Assembly: GCA_030158665.1 (NCBI GenBank)
Contig: JAOASM010000050.1
Coordinates: 232,948-296,947, forward strand
Direction: 5' to 3'
From: Sediminibacterium sp.
GTDB taxonomy: Bacteria; Bacteroidota; Bacteroidia; Chitinophagales; Chitinophagaceae
DNA length: 64,000 bases
The first letter of the stretch is position 1. The number at the start of each line of letters is the position of its first letter. The translations under genes were made by a program, and so were the position numbers. This document shows positions 37,144 to 45,934 of the stretch, in pieces. The notes under the pieces are model-generated. The model did not search any database, was not told the origin of the DNA, and worked only from the letters and a program-made list of their open reading frames with translations.

Positions 37144-38541
37144 TTATTCTAACTCAAGTATGCCTGCATCGGGGTTGCCAATAATGGGCTTCCCTTGATA
37201 GTCTTTTGTTAAACCTACATTGGTAATGACGCCAAAATTAATCGCTGGTGTACCAGCCGATAAAGTATAATTCCAGGCCAATGGCGAACCTGAAACATTT
37301 GTAAACAGATTCAAGGTTTTACTATATAATTCTGTACTATTTAACGTGACGCCTGTCACTCCGAGTTCCATTCTATAGATATTATCAGAATGAATTACAG
37401 CTGAATTGTTCAAATATGTTGGAAAGGCATTCACACCAGACGATAACCAAAATATATTATTTCTCAAAATCAACATCCCTGCAGGAGGCGTTCTTAGAGA
37501 AGAATAAAAAAGGTTGGTTGGTTTTGCAAACTGCTTCACTGTCTCAATAAAATTATTATTGTAATACTGAAAGCCCGATATTTTTACGGCAAAAGTGCCA
37601 GATGTCTGAAAGGTGCCTGCACTTCCACAATTGATGATTTTATTATAGGCAACTATGTTGCCATCTGCGGTTCCATTGGTTGCGCTCCCTACTTCTACAA
37701 ATCCATTACAGTCAACTGCAGTATTATAGAGAATTCTATTATTACCTATGTTCGTGCCATATAATTCAACAGCACCACCGTCAAAACCATAATCATAGCT
37801 AGTTGCCCAACAGTCTTTAAAATAATTATAGTCAATTGTGTTATAGGAACTTTGAATGACCATTGGGTTAGCACCATAATCATCGTTGGAGTTAACTGTT
37901 GTTGGTGTATTACGCACCATGCGTAAATTTGAAATGTTATTTTGGGTTATTCTATTATAATTTGATCCATTACCAACTGAAATTCCGACGCCAACCAATG
38001 AAATATCCATATTAGAAATAGTACAATAAGTTGAATTGTTTACATTAATTGCGTATTTCACATTCGCAGGAATGGAGCGATCGGTAGGGCTCATTGTAAA
38101 GTCTGTGATCTTAATGCCATTTAACACTACATATTTTACAGCATTAAAATTAACGATATTACTAAAGGCGTTATTAAACACAGGGATTAATCCACTCCCA
38201 TAGTTTGTGTAAACAATAGGATCAGATGAAGTTCCAGAATATTTAATATTTAAGGTGCCAGAAAAAACTTGCCCACTTTTAAAAAAAATTGAATCGCCTG
38301 CATACAAGACAGTTGAATTGACTTGTGCAATTGATTTAAAAGGAGCACTAATAGAACCATTAGAATTACTAGCAGTAGAAGAAGGATCAACATAAAATTT
38401 TCTTGCATTATTAACTGCATTCACTTTTACTTGATCTGAACTAGTTGTTGCATTAACTTGGGGGGTGTGTGTGGTTTCAGTTTTTTTACACCCGTTAATT
38501 ACGATAAATACCAGGCTTGTTATAAATAAATGTGTTTTCAT
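37144..38541 (-). CDS. Parallel beta-helix lipoprotein (pectate-lyase-like fold)
   Basis: A 465-residue lipoprotein (VINGCKK, Cys about 18). After KFYVDPSSTASNSNGSISAPFKSI, a common start of right-handed beta-helix proteins, there are repeated short strands ending in N/D ladders (YCTISNMDIS, YNRITQNNIS, YNTIDYNYFKD, NNRILYNTAVD, NIVAYNKIIN). The fold suits polysaccharide lyases, epimerases or glycosidases, but no catalytic set is recognised. The C-terminus (DYQGKPIIGNPDAGILELE) is typical for such Bacteroidota proteins. It is monocistronic, bounded upstream by a strong terminator. Confidence 0.8.
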   Translation of the reverse strand: MKTHLFITSLVFIVINGCKKTETTHTPQVNATTSSDQVKVNAVNNARKFYVDPSSTASNSNGSISAPFKSIAQVNSTVLYAGDSIFFKSGQVFSGTLNIKYSGTSSDPIVYTNYGSGLIPVFNNAFSNIVNFNAVKYVVLNGIKITDFTMSPTDRSIPANVKYAINVNNSTYCTISNMDISLVGVGISVGNGSNYNRITQNNISNLRMVRNTPTTVNSNDDYGANPMVIQSSYNTIDYNYFKDCWATSYDYGFDGGAVELYGTNIGNNRILYNTAVDCNGFVEVGSATNGTADGNIVAYNKIINCGSAGTFQTSGTFAVKISGFQYYNNNFIETVKQFAKPTNLFYSSLRTPPAGMLILRNNIFWLSSGVNAFPTYLNNSAVIHSDNIYRMELGVTGVTLNSTELYSKTLNLFTNVSGSPLAWNYTLSAGTPAINFGVITNVGLTKDYQGKPIIGNPDAGILELE

Positions 38542-38684
38542 GGAATAAAAATAATTTTATTTTTTTCATTGTATAACATTTTGAAACCTGCTTGATACTA
38601 ATTATTTGTTAATCTATATGATTTATCTCACGTAATAAAATTTTATTGAATTCATGAAAAAATATATTTTTTAAAAAAATTATA

Positions 38685-38725
38685 CAATAAAAAAACCATC
38701 TAAAATTTAGATGGTTTTTTTATTG
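38685..38725. terminator. Bidirectional terminator
   Basis: A perfect inverted repeat with 20-bp arms centred on 38705: the core CCATCTAAA/TTTAGATGG is flanked by seven A on one side and seven T on the other. It ends the phnA-like transcript (stop 38758) on the minus strand and works equally on the plus strand. The remaining 38542-38684 segment is AT-rich and shows nothing else. Confidence 0.88.
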
Positions 38726-38757
38726 CAATAACTTTGCAAAATAGTAACGTAAAATAT

Positions 38758-39318
38758 CTATGCAGATTTTCTCACAAATTTTGTTAAGATTACAATAGTT
38801 TGCTCGTTCACTTTTCCTTCTATCTGATCTGTATTATCTGGCACTAATCTAATTTTTCTAACAACCGTTCCTTTAGGTGCCATAAAGTTTGCACCTTTTA
38901 CATTTAATACTTGCGTCAATACAACAGTATCTCCATTTTCTAAAGGCGTGCCATTGCTGTCAACATGTATTGCTTGCTTAATGAAAGAAGAAACAGCCCA
39001 AGTTATAACCGTCTCGTCTAATTCAACTGAAGACATGATCTCACTTGCCCACTCTTTATCCTTATTGGCATATAGAATTCTGTAAGTTAAAGCTTGTACA
39101 CTTGGCTCAGTATTCCAAATGCTACCAGCAAGACATTGCCAGTGATTCCCTGCTTCCTCTGCATCTATATTGACCAAACAAGTATCACATAATGCTACTT
39201 CATTTTCAATTACGTCGTTGTTCTTTGGACTAACTGCATAATCATGCGTAGCAACCTCAGTTGTGCAAAGTTCACAAAGCCCTTGACACCTTTCATTTAA
39301 TTTACTAGAAATACTCAT
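38758..39318 (-). CDS. PhnA/YjdM-family zinc-ribbon protein
   Basis: A 186-residue protein. The N-terminal zinc ribbon has Cys pairs (CQGLCELC and LCDTC). The C-terminal PhnA domain (about 120-186) reads ENGDTVVLTQVLNVKG, GTVVRKIRLVPD and ending in VILTKFVRKSA. Despite the name, E. coli PhnA/YjdM is not a phosphonoacetate hydrolase and its role is unclear. A -7 box (TAAATTTG, 39371-39364) lies 45 nt upstream. It is divergent from an L,D-transpeptidase gene. Confidence 0.85.
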   Translation of the reverse strand: MSISSKLNERCQGLCELCTTEVATHDYAVSPKNNDVIENEVALCDTCLVNIDAEEAGNHWQCLAGSIWNTEPSVQALTYRILYANKDKEWASEIMSSVELDETVITWAVSSFIKQAIHVDSNGTPLENGDTVVLTQVLNVKGANFMAPKGTVVRKIRLVPDNTDQIEGKVNEQTIVILTKFVRKSA

Positions 39319-39363
39319 TTATGTCTTCATTTTATTCAATACTTCCAATATCGGAATAGGTTG

Positions 39364-39371
39364 CAAATTTA
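39364..39371 (-). promoter_or_regulatory. -7 box of the phnA-like gene
   Basis: TAAATTTG on the minus strand is an exact TAnnTTTG match. The leader to the ATG at 39318 would be about 40 nt. No clear TTTG is found at -33. Confidence 0.45.
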
Positions 39372-39417
39372 CAACTTAATACCGAATTGTTATAATATAG
39401 AATCAATAGGATCTGAC

Positions 39418-39425
39418 TACCTTTG
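39418..39425 (+). promoter_or_regulatory. -7 box directly before an L,D-transpeptidase ATG
   Basis: TACCTTTG is an exact match to TAnnTTTG. Only 4 nt separate it from the ATG at 39430, so the transcript would start at or next to the start codon. Confidence 0.5.
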
Positions 39426-39429
39426 CTAC

Positions 39430-40701
39430 ATGAAGCATATTATATCTAATTTAAAACAAGTCAGATTTTCGATTAAGAGATCTGTTCTTCTTTCTGGATT
39501 AATTTTAATGCAGGGATCAATTAATGCACAAGTAGGTGTGCAGAACGCTATTTTTCAATGGATAGGAAACCCAAAAAAAGTGATGGTTCTGGATAGTTTA
39601 ATTAATCAATCATCTTTATTCGCCCTTGATAAATCGGATTACAATACCATTGCTATCAAAAAATTGACTCAGCATCCCGAAAATTTGTTGAATTATAAAG
39701 ACAGTTTATCAATAGAATTGGCAATTCAAAAGACAGCAACCCATTTCTTTAATGACTTGGCATATGGGAATAAGCCACCTTCACTAGACTATCGTGGTGC
39801 AAAATTTGAAATGATTGCCTACAATATACCTGCATTGATTAAAATGTATCATCAAAAAAATCAATTAAGTAATTTAGTAGAAGATTTGAATCAAAAAAGT
39901 ATTGAAGTTAAAATGATTCTAGATACCTTAAACATTTTACAAAAATCAAATCATAAGAATCAAACAAAAATCAACCAGCTCATAAAAGCAGCAAATGATT
40001 ACCGTTGGTTAAACGCAGTTAGAAATAACCATAGAATTATACTGGTCAATATCCCCTCTGCGCAACTAAAAGTATACGATGGCTCAACTATTACATTACA
40101 GATGAAATTGATTCTGGGAAAAGCAAGTACGCCAACTAAAACATTGTCCACGTATATAAAACAAGTGACCATTAACCCCTACTGGACTGTTCCAAAAAGT
40201 ATTATAGTCAATGAAATGTTGCCAAAAATTCAGCAGGACATTAGCTATCTCTCAAGAAATCATCTAGAAGTACTTAGCACAAATTACAAACCGCTCAACC
40301 CATACCAAATTAACTGGTTCAATGTGGACCTTCTTAACTTTCCTTATATCATTAGGCAAGCTACGGGCTGCGAGAATGCTTTAGGTATATTAAAGCTTGA
40401 ATTTGATAGTCCTTTTTCAATGTATCTACACGATACACCTGAAAAACAATTATTCGGATACAAAAATAGATTTTTTAGTCATGGGTGTATGCGTATGGAA
40501 AAACCTGTAGCGATGGGAAGGCTTTTATTGGAGGATAACTTACAGGCAATAGACTCAATCGATTTAACTAAATGTTATTTAAATCCAAAACCAATTTTCA
40601 TTCCAGTGGCAAAAAAAACACCACTAGTTGTATGGTATAGTCAGGTAGATTTTGATACAAATAACAATTTATTGATTTATAAAAATGTCTATAATAGATA
40701 G
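39430..40701 (+). CDS. L,D-transpeptidase (YcbB-like, YkuD domain)
   Basis: A 423-residue periplasmic enzyme for 3-3 cross-links or protein attachment in peptidoglycan. It has an N-terminal signal (MKHIISNLK..., hydrophobic part LLSGLILMQGSINAQ), a scaffold of about 200 residues without an obvious peptidoglycan-binding domain, and a YkuD domain with ILVNIPSAQLKVYDG and the catalytic FSHGCMRM (Cys353). YLHDTPEKQLF before it is typical of the YcbB subgroup. The ATG at 39430 is preferred over an in-frame TTG at 39361. A second, different transpeptidase follows at 40780. Confidence 0.88.
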   Translation: MKHIISNLKQVRFSIKRSVLLSGLILMQGSINAQVGVQNAIFQWIGNPKKVMVLDSLINQSSLFALDKSDYNTIAIKKLTQHPENLLNYKDSLSIELAIQKTATHFFNDLAYGNKPPSLDYRGAKFEMIAYNIPALIKMYHQKNQLSNLVEDLNQKSIEVKMILDTLNILQKSNHKNQTKINQLIKAANDYRWLNAVRNNHRIILVNIPSAQLKVYDGSTITLQMKLILGKASTPTKTLSTYIKQVTINPYWTVPKSIIVNEMLPKIQQDISYLSRNHLEVLSTNYKPLNPYQINWFNVDLLNFPYIIRQATGCENALGILKLEFDSPFSMYLHDTPEKQLFGYKNRFFSHGCMRMEKPVAMGRLLLEDNLQAIDSIDLTKCYLNPKPIFIPVAKKTPLVVWYSQVDFDTNNNLLIYKNVYNR

Positions 40702-40750
40702 ACTTGCTAGTATTTAACGCATTTTAACAACTCTTTTATTTGATCTGTCG

Positions 40751-40758
40751 TACCTTTG
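40751..40758 (+). promoter_or_regulatory. -7 box upstream of the second transpeptidase
   Basis: TACCTTTG, followed by CAAATG, matches TAnnTTTG exactly. Transcription would start near 40762. That leaves either a leaderless ATG at 40762 or a short leader to the ATG at 40780. Confidence 0.5.
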
Positions 40759-40779
40759 CAAATGGTCAAAAATATTTGG

Positions 40780-41451
40780 ATGAAAAAATTACTGAGTTTA
40801 TTTGCAATTGTTTTCTGTTTCACTTTACAGTCATTCAAGCCTGGCAATCCTGTGCCCAAGAGTGAACGAGAAATGGCAACTGTTAATTTATCCGAGAAAT
40901 TAAACATCAATTCTAAAGCATTTATATTAGCTATAAAGGGATATGAAAAATTGAAACAATTAGGAAAATTAGCGAATCAACGTTATCTAACCATTGCCGA
41001 TATGAGTCAAGCGAGTAGCGACCCTAGGTTGTATATTATAGACATGGAAAAACAAAAGCTATTGATGCAAACATTTGTTGCACATGGAAGAAATTCAGGA
41101 TTGTTATTTGCTAAGCAATTTTCTAACTTAGTTGGATCATTTCAAAGTAGTTTAGGGTTTTATATTACAGGTAAACCCTATCAAGGAAAACATGGAAAAT
41201 CTTTGATTCTAAAAGGGGTTGAGACAGGCATCAATGATAACGCAGAAGAAAGAGCAATCGTACTTCATGGTGCAGATTATGCCAACAAAGGCTTCGTCAA
41301 TCAACAAGGCTATCTAGGTAGAAGTTTGGGTTGTCCTGCTGTTCCTAATCATCAAGTAGAGGCAATCATTAAAGCAATACAAGGTGCATCTTGCTTATTT
41401 GTATATGCACCAAATAGCGACTACTTGCGTGATTCAAAAATGATCAATTAA
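40780..41451 (+). CDS. Murein L,D-transpeptidase catalytic-domain protein (YkuD_2 type)
   Basis: A 223-residue exported protein. It has a signal peptide (MKKLLSLFAIVFCF) and a distinct YkuD-related domain: LYIIDMEKQKLLMQTFVAHG, AIVLHGADYA and the catalytic-type GRSLGCPAVP (Cys185). This subtype is common in Bacteroidota and only partly characterised. An ATG at 40762 would add six residues. It follows the YcbB-like gene by 78 nt but has its own promoter-like box. Confidence 0.85.
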   Translation: MKKLLSLFAIVFCFTLQSFKPGNPVPKSEREMATVNLSEKLNINSKAFILAIKGYEKLKQLGKLANQRYLTIADMSQASSDPRLYIIDMEKQKLLMQTFVAHGRNSGLLFAKQFSNLVGSFQSSLGFYITGKPYQGKHGKSLILKGVETGINDNAEERAIVLHGADYANKGFVNQQGYLGRSLGCPAVPNHQVEAIIKAIQGASCLFVYAPNSDYLRDSKMIN

Positions 41452-41455
41452 GTAT

Positions 41456-42646
41456 TTATCTTCTTTTCTTAAACCCAGTGGATTTTTTTTGCTTGGGATT
41501 GTATTCTGGAGTAGGACCAAATTCAGCAGGAACAGTTCCTTTTAAAACCGGCGCGCCAAGCAGTTCTTCGATCAATGCAAACTTAGATTGTTCTTTTTCA
41601 CTAACTAAAGTAAATGCAGTACCCGTTGTTGCAGCACGAGCAGTTCTACCAATTCGGTGAATATAATCTTCGCCATCATTCGGTACATCATAATTAATCA
41701 CTAAGTCAATATCTTCAATATCAATTCCTCTACTTAAGATATCAGTAGCCACCAAGATATTGGTTTTGCCATTTCTATAATCTTGCAAATATTGCTCTCT
41801 ACTTTTTTGATCTAAGTCCGAATGGATTTCTTCTGCCGCCAACTTTGCAGATTTTAAAATTGCAGTAAGCTCTTTTACATTCTGCTTCTTAGAACAAAAG
41901 ACAATCACTTTAGAAAAACGTTTTGAGCCAAGCATATCTTTTATGATAGCTGCCTTTTGATTATCGTACACTACAAAAGCCTTTTGAACAATTTGCTCAG
42001 GCGGTTTTGAAATAGCAATATTAATTTCAACAGGATTCTTTAAAATTTTATTTGCCAATGCACGCATTTTTTGCGGCATCGTAGCAGAAAATAATAAGTT
42101 CTGTCTTTCAGCAGGTAGATAAGTGATGATTTTAGCAATGTCGTCATTGAAACCCATATCCAACATTCTATCCGCTTCATCTAGCACTAAATATTTCAAA
42201 CCTTTCAATTTCACATAACCCATGTTTAAATGCGCAATCATCCTTCCGGGAGTACATACCACAATGTCAGCCCCAGAAGTCAATGCTTTTTTCTCTGCAG
42301 CAAAAGAATTGCCATCTCCTCCACCATACACTGCAATAGAACTCACATCTGTAAAATACGCTAGCCCTTCCAATCCTTCTGCAATCTGAATGGCCAATTC
42401 CCTTGTTGGAACGATAATCAATGCATTGATATCACCAGCATGATGAGGCGAAGTCAAAAGTCGATGTAGTAATGGTAATAAAAATGCAGCTGTTTTACCT
42501 GTACCTGTTTGCGCTGCAGCGATAATATCTTTTCCTTCTAAAATTGGCACCATAACCTGCTGTTGAACAGGTGTCGCTGTTTCATAACCCATCGCGTCAA
42601 TTCCGTCTAAAATACGTTGATCCAGCCCTAAATCTATAAACTTCAA
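41456..42646 (-). CDS. DEAD-box ATP-dependent RNA helicase (RhlE-like)
   Basis: A 396-residue helicase core with FIDLGLDQRILDGI and the Q-motif ATPVQQQVMVPI, Walker A AQTGTGKT, PTRELAIQ, TPGRM, the DEAD box LDEADRMLDMG, FSATMP, and domain-2 motifs ATDILSRGIDI and HRIGRTAR. The short basic tail KKSTGFKKRR is typical of RhlE-type proteins, which act in ribosome assembly and RNA turnover. The first codon is TTG: no in-frame ATG fits upstream and the family pattern 'M-x-F' starts here. It is convergent with the transpeptidase gene (4 nt gap). Confidence 0.9.
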   Translation of the reverse strand: MKFIDLGLDQRILDGIDAMGYETATPVQQQVMVPILEGKDIIAAAQTGTGKTAAFLLPLLHRLLTSPHHAGDINALIIVPTRELAIQIAEGLEGLAYFTDVSSIAVYGGGDGNSFAAEKKALTSGADIVVCTPGRMIAHLNMGYVKLKGLKYLVLDEADRMLDMGFNDDIAKIITYLPAERQNLLFSATMPQKMRALANKILKNPVEINIAISKPPEQIVQKAFVVYDNQKAAIIKDMLGSKRFSKVIVFCSKKQNVKELTAILKSAKLAAEEIHSDLDQKSREQYLQDYRNGKTNILVATDILSRGIDIEDIDLVINYDVPNDGEDYIHRIGRTARAATTGTAFTLVSEKEQSKFALIEELLGAPVLKGTVPAEFGPTPEYNPKQKKSTGFKKRR

Positions 42647-42737
42647 AATGTAATAATTTTTTCTTCATTAAAGGTACGATATAAATAACGAAAAGCCTTA
42701 GCTGAAGGTTTGCTAGTTAAATCAGTTCAAAATGAAT

Positions 42738-42745
42738 TAACTTTG
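42738..42745 (+). promoter_or_regulatory. -7 box of the SDR gene
   Basis: TAACTTTG (followed by CAAAA) matches TAnnTTTG exactly, 14 nt before the ATG at 42760. The best upstream TTTG (42709-42712) is 25 nt away, longer than the usual 19-21. Confidence 0.45.
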
Positions 42746-42759
42746 CAAAAATTGATATC

Positions 42760-43596
42760 ATGAAAAAAGTTTGGTTTATAACAGGTTGTTCAACAGGTTT
42801 TGGTCGTGCTTTAGCAATTGAAGTGCTTGCGAAAGGAGAACAAGTTGTTGTAACTGCAAGAAATACGAATGACATTCAGGATATCGTTGAAAAACATCCA
42901 ACCAACGCAATTGCATTAAAATTAGATGTCACTGTAAAAGAGGATATCGCCACTGCAGTAAAGCAAACGATGGAGCATTTTGGTCAAATAGACGTTTTGG
43001 TCAACAATGCAGGCATTGGCTATTTTGCATCTGTTGAAGAAAGTGAAGAAGCGGAAATCAGAAAAATGTTCGAGATCAATGTATTTGGATTGGCCAATAT
43101 GACACAGGCTGTATTGCCGATCATGCGCCAACAAAAAAGAGGACATATTTTAAATATTGCATCCATTGGAGGATTGAGGTCTTTTCCAGGAGTTGGATTT
43201 TACAATGCCACTAAATATGCGGTTGATGGCTTAAGCGAAGCGCTATATAAAGAAGTAAACCCATTGGGTATAAAAGTGACCATTATTGCACCTAGTGGTT
43301 TTAGAACAGACTGGGCTGGCAGGTCTGCAAAGGAAGGCGCATTTACAATCAAAGAATATGCTGACACTGCCGAAAAAAATAAAGGAGATATAAGAGGCTA
43401 TAGTGGCAACCAACCAGGAGATCCAGTAAGAGCTGCAAAAGCTATGATTGCAGTTACAGAGACAGCAAATCCACCATTAAGATTATTACTTGGCGCAGCT
43501 GCATTAAAAGGCGCAAGAATAAAATTAGATGAATTAAAACACGATTTTGATACATGGGCTGCTACTTCTGAAGGCGCTGATTTCCCAAAATCTTAA
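42760..43596 (+). CDS. Short-chain dehydrogenase/reductase
   Basis: A 278-residue classical SDR. It has the cofactor loop TGCSTGFGRAL (8-18), LKLDVTV, the NNAGIG motif and the catalytic YNATK. An Arg in VVTARN after the second strand suggests NADP(H) preference. The substrate is unknown. It is monocistronic, with a hairpin terminator at 43639-43669 shared with the convergent methyltransferase. Confidence 0.88.
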   Translation: MKKVWFITGCSTGFGRALAIEVLAKGEQVVVTARNTNDIQDIVEKHPTNAIALKLDVTVKEDIATAVKQTMEHFGQIDVLVNNAGIGYFASVEESEEAEIRKMFEINVFGLANMTQAVLPIMRQQKRGHILNIASIGGLRSFPGVGFYNATKYAVDGLSEALYKEVNPLGIKVTIIAPSGFRTDWAGRSAKEGAFTIKEYADTAEKNKGDIRGYSGNQPGDPVRAAKAMIAVTETANPPLRLLLGAAALKGARIKLDELKHDFDTWAATSEGADFPKS

Positions 43597-43638
43597 TCGT
43601 TGATTCTAAAGATTATTCTCAATATATTTTAATGTAAC

Positions 43639-43669
43639 AATCTACTTTTTATTTGATAAAAAGTAGATT
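43639..43669. terminator. Bidirectional hairpin between SDR and ars operon
   Basis: Arms of 14 bp, AATCTACTTTTTAT (43639-43652) and ATAAAAAGTAGATT (43656-43669), enclose TTG. The hairpin overlaps the last codons and stop of the minus-strand methyltransferase gene. T-runs lie inside the stem, not after it, so efficiency is uncertain. Confidence 0.6.
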
Positions 43670-44272
43670 TAAAATTCTTGGTATTTGGTTTCGATCTTCG
43701 TCATCAAACTGCTCTTCCAACTGTATTAATGTAAACCCATTCGCATTCGCTGCTTTTGTGAAATCGGATACGTGGTGGTTAAAGCAAGTAACCACCTGAG
43801 TGCCAGCTTCCGTTTCGAATCTCGCCTTGGATCCTGTGTATTGTTTAAAAGGATGTAATTCTCCAATATAAATAAGGCTACCTGAAGAAGTTACCATCGA
43901 AAGCTTTTTAAAAATAGCATTCAGATCTTCAATATGTTCTAGCATTAAACTAAATGTAACAAGATTATAGGAATGCTTTGCAAATGTCCAATCCAATGTA
44001 ATATCGGCTAAACTAAAATCTACACGATCAGACTGTATCTTCTCTTTTGCCTTATTTAGCATCCCATCAGATAGATCAATCGCAGTTATTTGGTCACAGA
44101 TAGTCAAAAGCCATGTTGTGTTCTTACCGGTACCACAACCAATTTCCAAACAGTGTTTGAAGGTTTTGTCTTGTAATAATTTTTTTAGAGACGCTGCTTC
44201 TAAGTCCCTTGTTTTATTCTCATTGGTATCGTATTGTGTCGCCCAACTATCGTATGCTTTCCCTATCTCCAT
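43649..44272 (-). CDS. Class I SAM-dependent methyltransferase in the ars operon
   Basis: A 207-residue methyltransferase with motif I LEIGCGTGKNTTWL (about 42-55), ITAIDLSDGML for the SAM ribose acid, and a motif-IV-like LVTFSLMLEHIED. It is not an ArsM and lacks its cysteines. It follows the MFS gene by 2 nt and is the last gene of the arsR operon. A role in arsenic or organoarsenic metabolism is possible from context only. Confidence 0.8.
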   Translation of the reverse strand: MEIGKAYDSWATQYDTNENKTRDLEAASLKKLLQDKTFKHCLEIGCGTGKNTTWLLTICDQITAIDLSDGMLNKAKEKIQSDRVDFSLADITLDWTFAKHSYNLVTFSLMLEHIEDLNAIFKKLSMVTSSGSLIYIGELHPFKQYTGSKARFETEAGTQVVTCFNHHVSDFTKAANANGFTLIQLEEQFDDEDRNQIPRILNLLFIK

Positions 44273-44274
44273 AA

Positions 44275-45492
44275 TTAATCCATTCTTATTTTAATAAAGA
44301 TAGCAGAAAATAAAGTGAGTAATGCAATAATCAAGATTGAAGTTGGAGCGCCAAAGTAATCTGCAGTTAAACCCGTAATAATTGCGCCAATAGCATAACC
44401 ACTATCTCTCCAGAATCTAAAAATACCTAAACTCTTTGCTCTATCTAATGCATGTGTATTGTCGCTGATGGTGGCTAAAAAAGTTGGATAAACCATGGCG
44501 GTACCAATCCCTAAGACAACTGAAACCGACACCATTTCTAAATAAGAGGCTGCTATCATCAAATAAGCAATCGCAAATGCTTGCAATAGCATGCCCCAAA
44601 ATAGTAGCTGTTTCTTAGATATTAAATCTGCAAGTTTGCCAGTAACAATTTGACTCAAACCCCAAACGGCAGGATAAATAGATGCAATCACACCGATATC
44701 CATCAATGAAAAGTTTTTTTGAATCAACATGATGGGTAAAAGGCCCCAAACCATTCCGTCATTTAAATTATTCACAAGTCCAGCCTGCGTTACTGCACTC
44801 AAATTTTTATTGGTAAAACTAGTTTCAATAAAAACATTATTCAATCTTGGAATAGAACTACTTGTTGTTTCGGATTCTACTTGAACAAAAGATGAAGTGT
44901 CTTTGACAAAAATCCATGTGATACAAAGTCCAATTATTGCAACGGCAAGTCCTAAATAAAAGGGAAACGGAAAGATACCAAATTGGTCTGCAATATAGGC
45001 AGTAAAAAATGCCATCAATGCCACTGCAATATAACCAGCAAACTCATTCAACCCCATCGCGAGCCCTCTATTCTGTTGTCCTACTAAATCAATCTTCATC
45101 ACCACAGTACTAGACCAAGCAAAGCCTTGGTGGATGCCTAATAGCACATTCGCAAAAATGATCCAATTCCATGTTGGCGCATAAATAAAAATGATAGGCA
45201 CTGGCAAAGCCAATATCCAACCAAGTAATAGGACTTTTTTACGCGTATATTTTGCTGCTAAATATCCAGAGAAATAATTGGCGATTGCCTTTGAAAATCC
45301 AAAAATAACAATAAAGGAAAGTATAATTGTTGTGGAATGGATATTGAATTTAAATGCTGCAAATTCTGGAAAGATGGATCTTTCAATACCAATCATTGCA
45401 CCCACAAACGCATTCACTACAATTAATAATATAAATTGATTCAGGTTCTGTTTTAATCCCAGAACCGATCTCTGCTCAGGTTCATTTTTCAT
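44275..45492 (-). CDS. MFS transporter in the ars operon
   Basis: A 405-residue twelve-helix transporter with MFS loop motifs (GYLAAKYTRKKVLLLGW; GKLADLISKKQLLFWG). It lies 13 nt after arsC. No arsB or acr3 gene is present in the operon, so this carrier is the obvious candidate for export of arsenite or a methylated arsenical. MFS proteins such as ArsJ and ArsK do this elsewhere, but a direct relationship cannot be shown here. Confidence 0.83.
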   Translation of the reverse strand: MKNEPEQRSVLGLKQNLNQFILLIVVNAFVGAMIGIERSIFPEFAAFKFNIHSTTIILSFIVIFGFSKAIANYFSGYLAAKYTRKKVLLLGWILALPVPIIFIYAPTWNWIIFANVLLGIHQGFAWSSTVVMKIDLVGQQNRGLAMGLNEFAGYIAVALMAFFTAYIADQFGIFPFPFYLGLAVAIIGLCITWIFVKDTSSFVQVESETTSSSIPRLNNVFIETSFTNKNLSAVTQAGLVNNLNDGMVWGLLPIMLIQKNFSLMDIGVIASIYPAVWGLSQIVTGKLADLISKKQLLFWGMLLQAFAIAYLMIAASYLEMVSVSVVLGIGTAMVYPTFLATISDNTHALDRAKSLGIFRFWRDSGYAIGAIITGLTADYFGAPTSILIIALLTLFSAIFIKIRMD

Positions 45493-45505
45493 AATGTATT
45501 ATTTT

Positions 45506-45922
45506 CTATTTCAAATGATGCTGCACAAAATCAGCGGAATATGCTTTAATCATATCCCGCACATCCCTAAAAGCTTTTGTTATCTGATCTTCGGTTCCTG
45601 TTGCTTTTGCTGGATCCGGAAAATTATAATGCAACTTTTGCGCTTTGGTTGGGAAATAGGGACAACGTTCTTTCGCATTGTCACAAACAGTGATTACATA
45701 ATCAAAATCTACACCCAAGTATTCAGAAATATTATTAGAAGTATGGCCCGAAATATCCAAACCATCTTCCTTCATTGTAGCAATTGTTCTTGGGTTTACC
45801 CCATGCGTTTCAACTCCGGCACTATATACTTCTGCTTTATCACCTGCATAATATCTTAAATATCCCTCTGCTAACTGACTACGGCAACTATTGCCAGTAC
45901 ATAAAACTAAAATCTTTTTCAT
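45506..45922 (-). CDS. arsC: Arsenate reductase, low-molecular-weight phosphatase type
   Basis: A 138-residue arsenate reductase of the thioredoxin-coupled group. The P-loop CTGNSCRSQ (C8 to R14) and the downstream pair C80/C87 (VITVCDNAKERCP) correspond to the three redox cysteines of the pI258 ArsC type. PDPAKATG near residue 107 is also typical. It reduces As(V) to As(III) with a disulfide relay. It lies between arsM and the MFS gene with 12-13 nt gaps. Confidence 0.92.
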   Translation of the reverse strand: MKKILVLCTGNSCRSQLAEGYLRYYAGDKAEVYSAGVETHGVNPRTIATMKEDGLDISGHTSNNISEYLGVDFDYVITVCDNAKERCPYFPTKAQKLHYNFPDPAKATGTEDQITKAFRDVRDMIKAYSADFVQHHLK

Positions 45923-45934
45923 CTATTAAATTGT

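Noticed and set aside
45494..45859. 121-codon plus-strand frame across arsC
   Set aside because: The opposite strand encodes a complete ArsC with all catalytic cysteines. The antisense product has no recognisable features.
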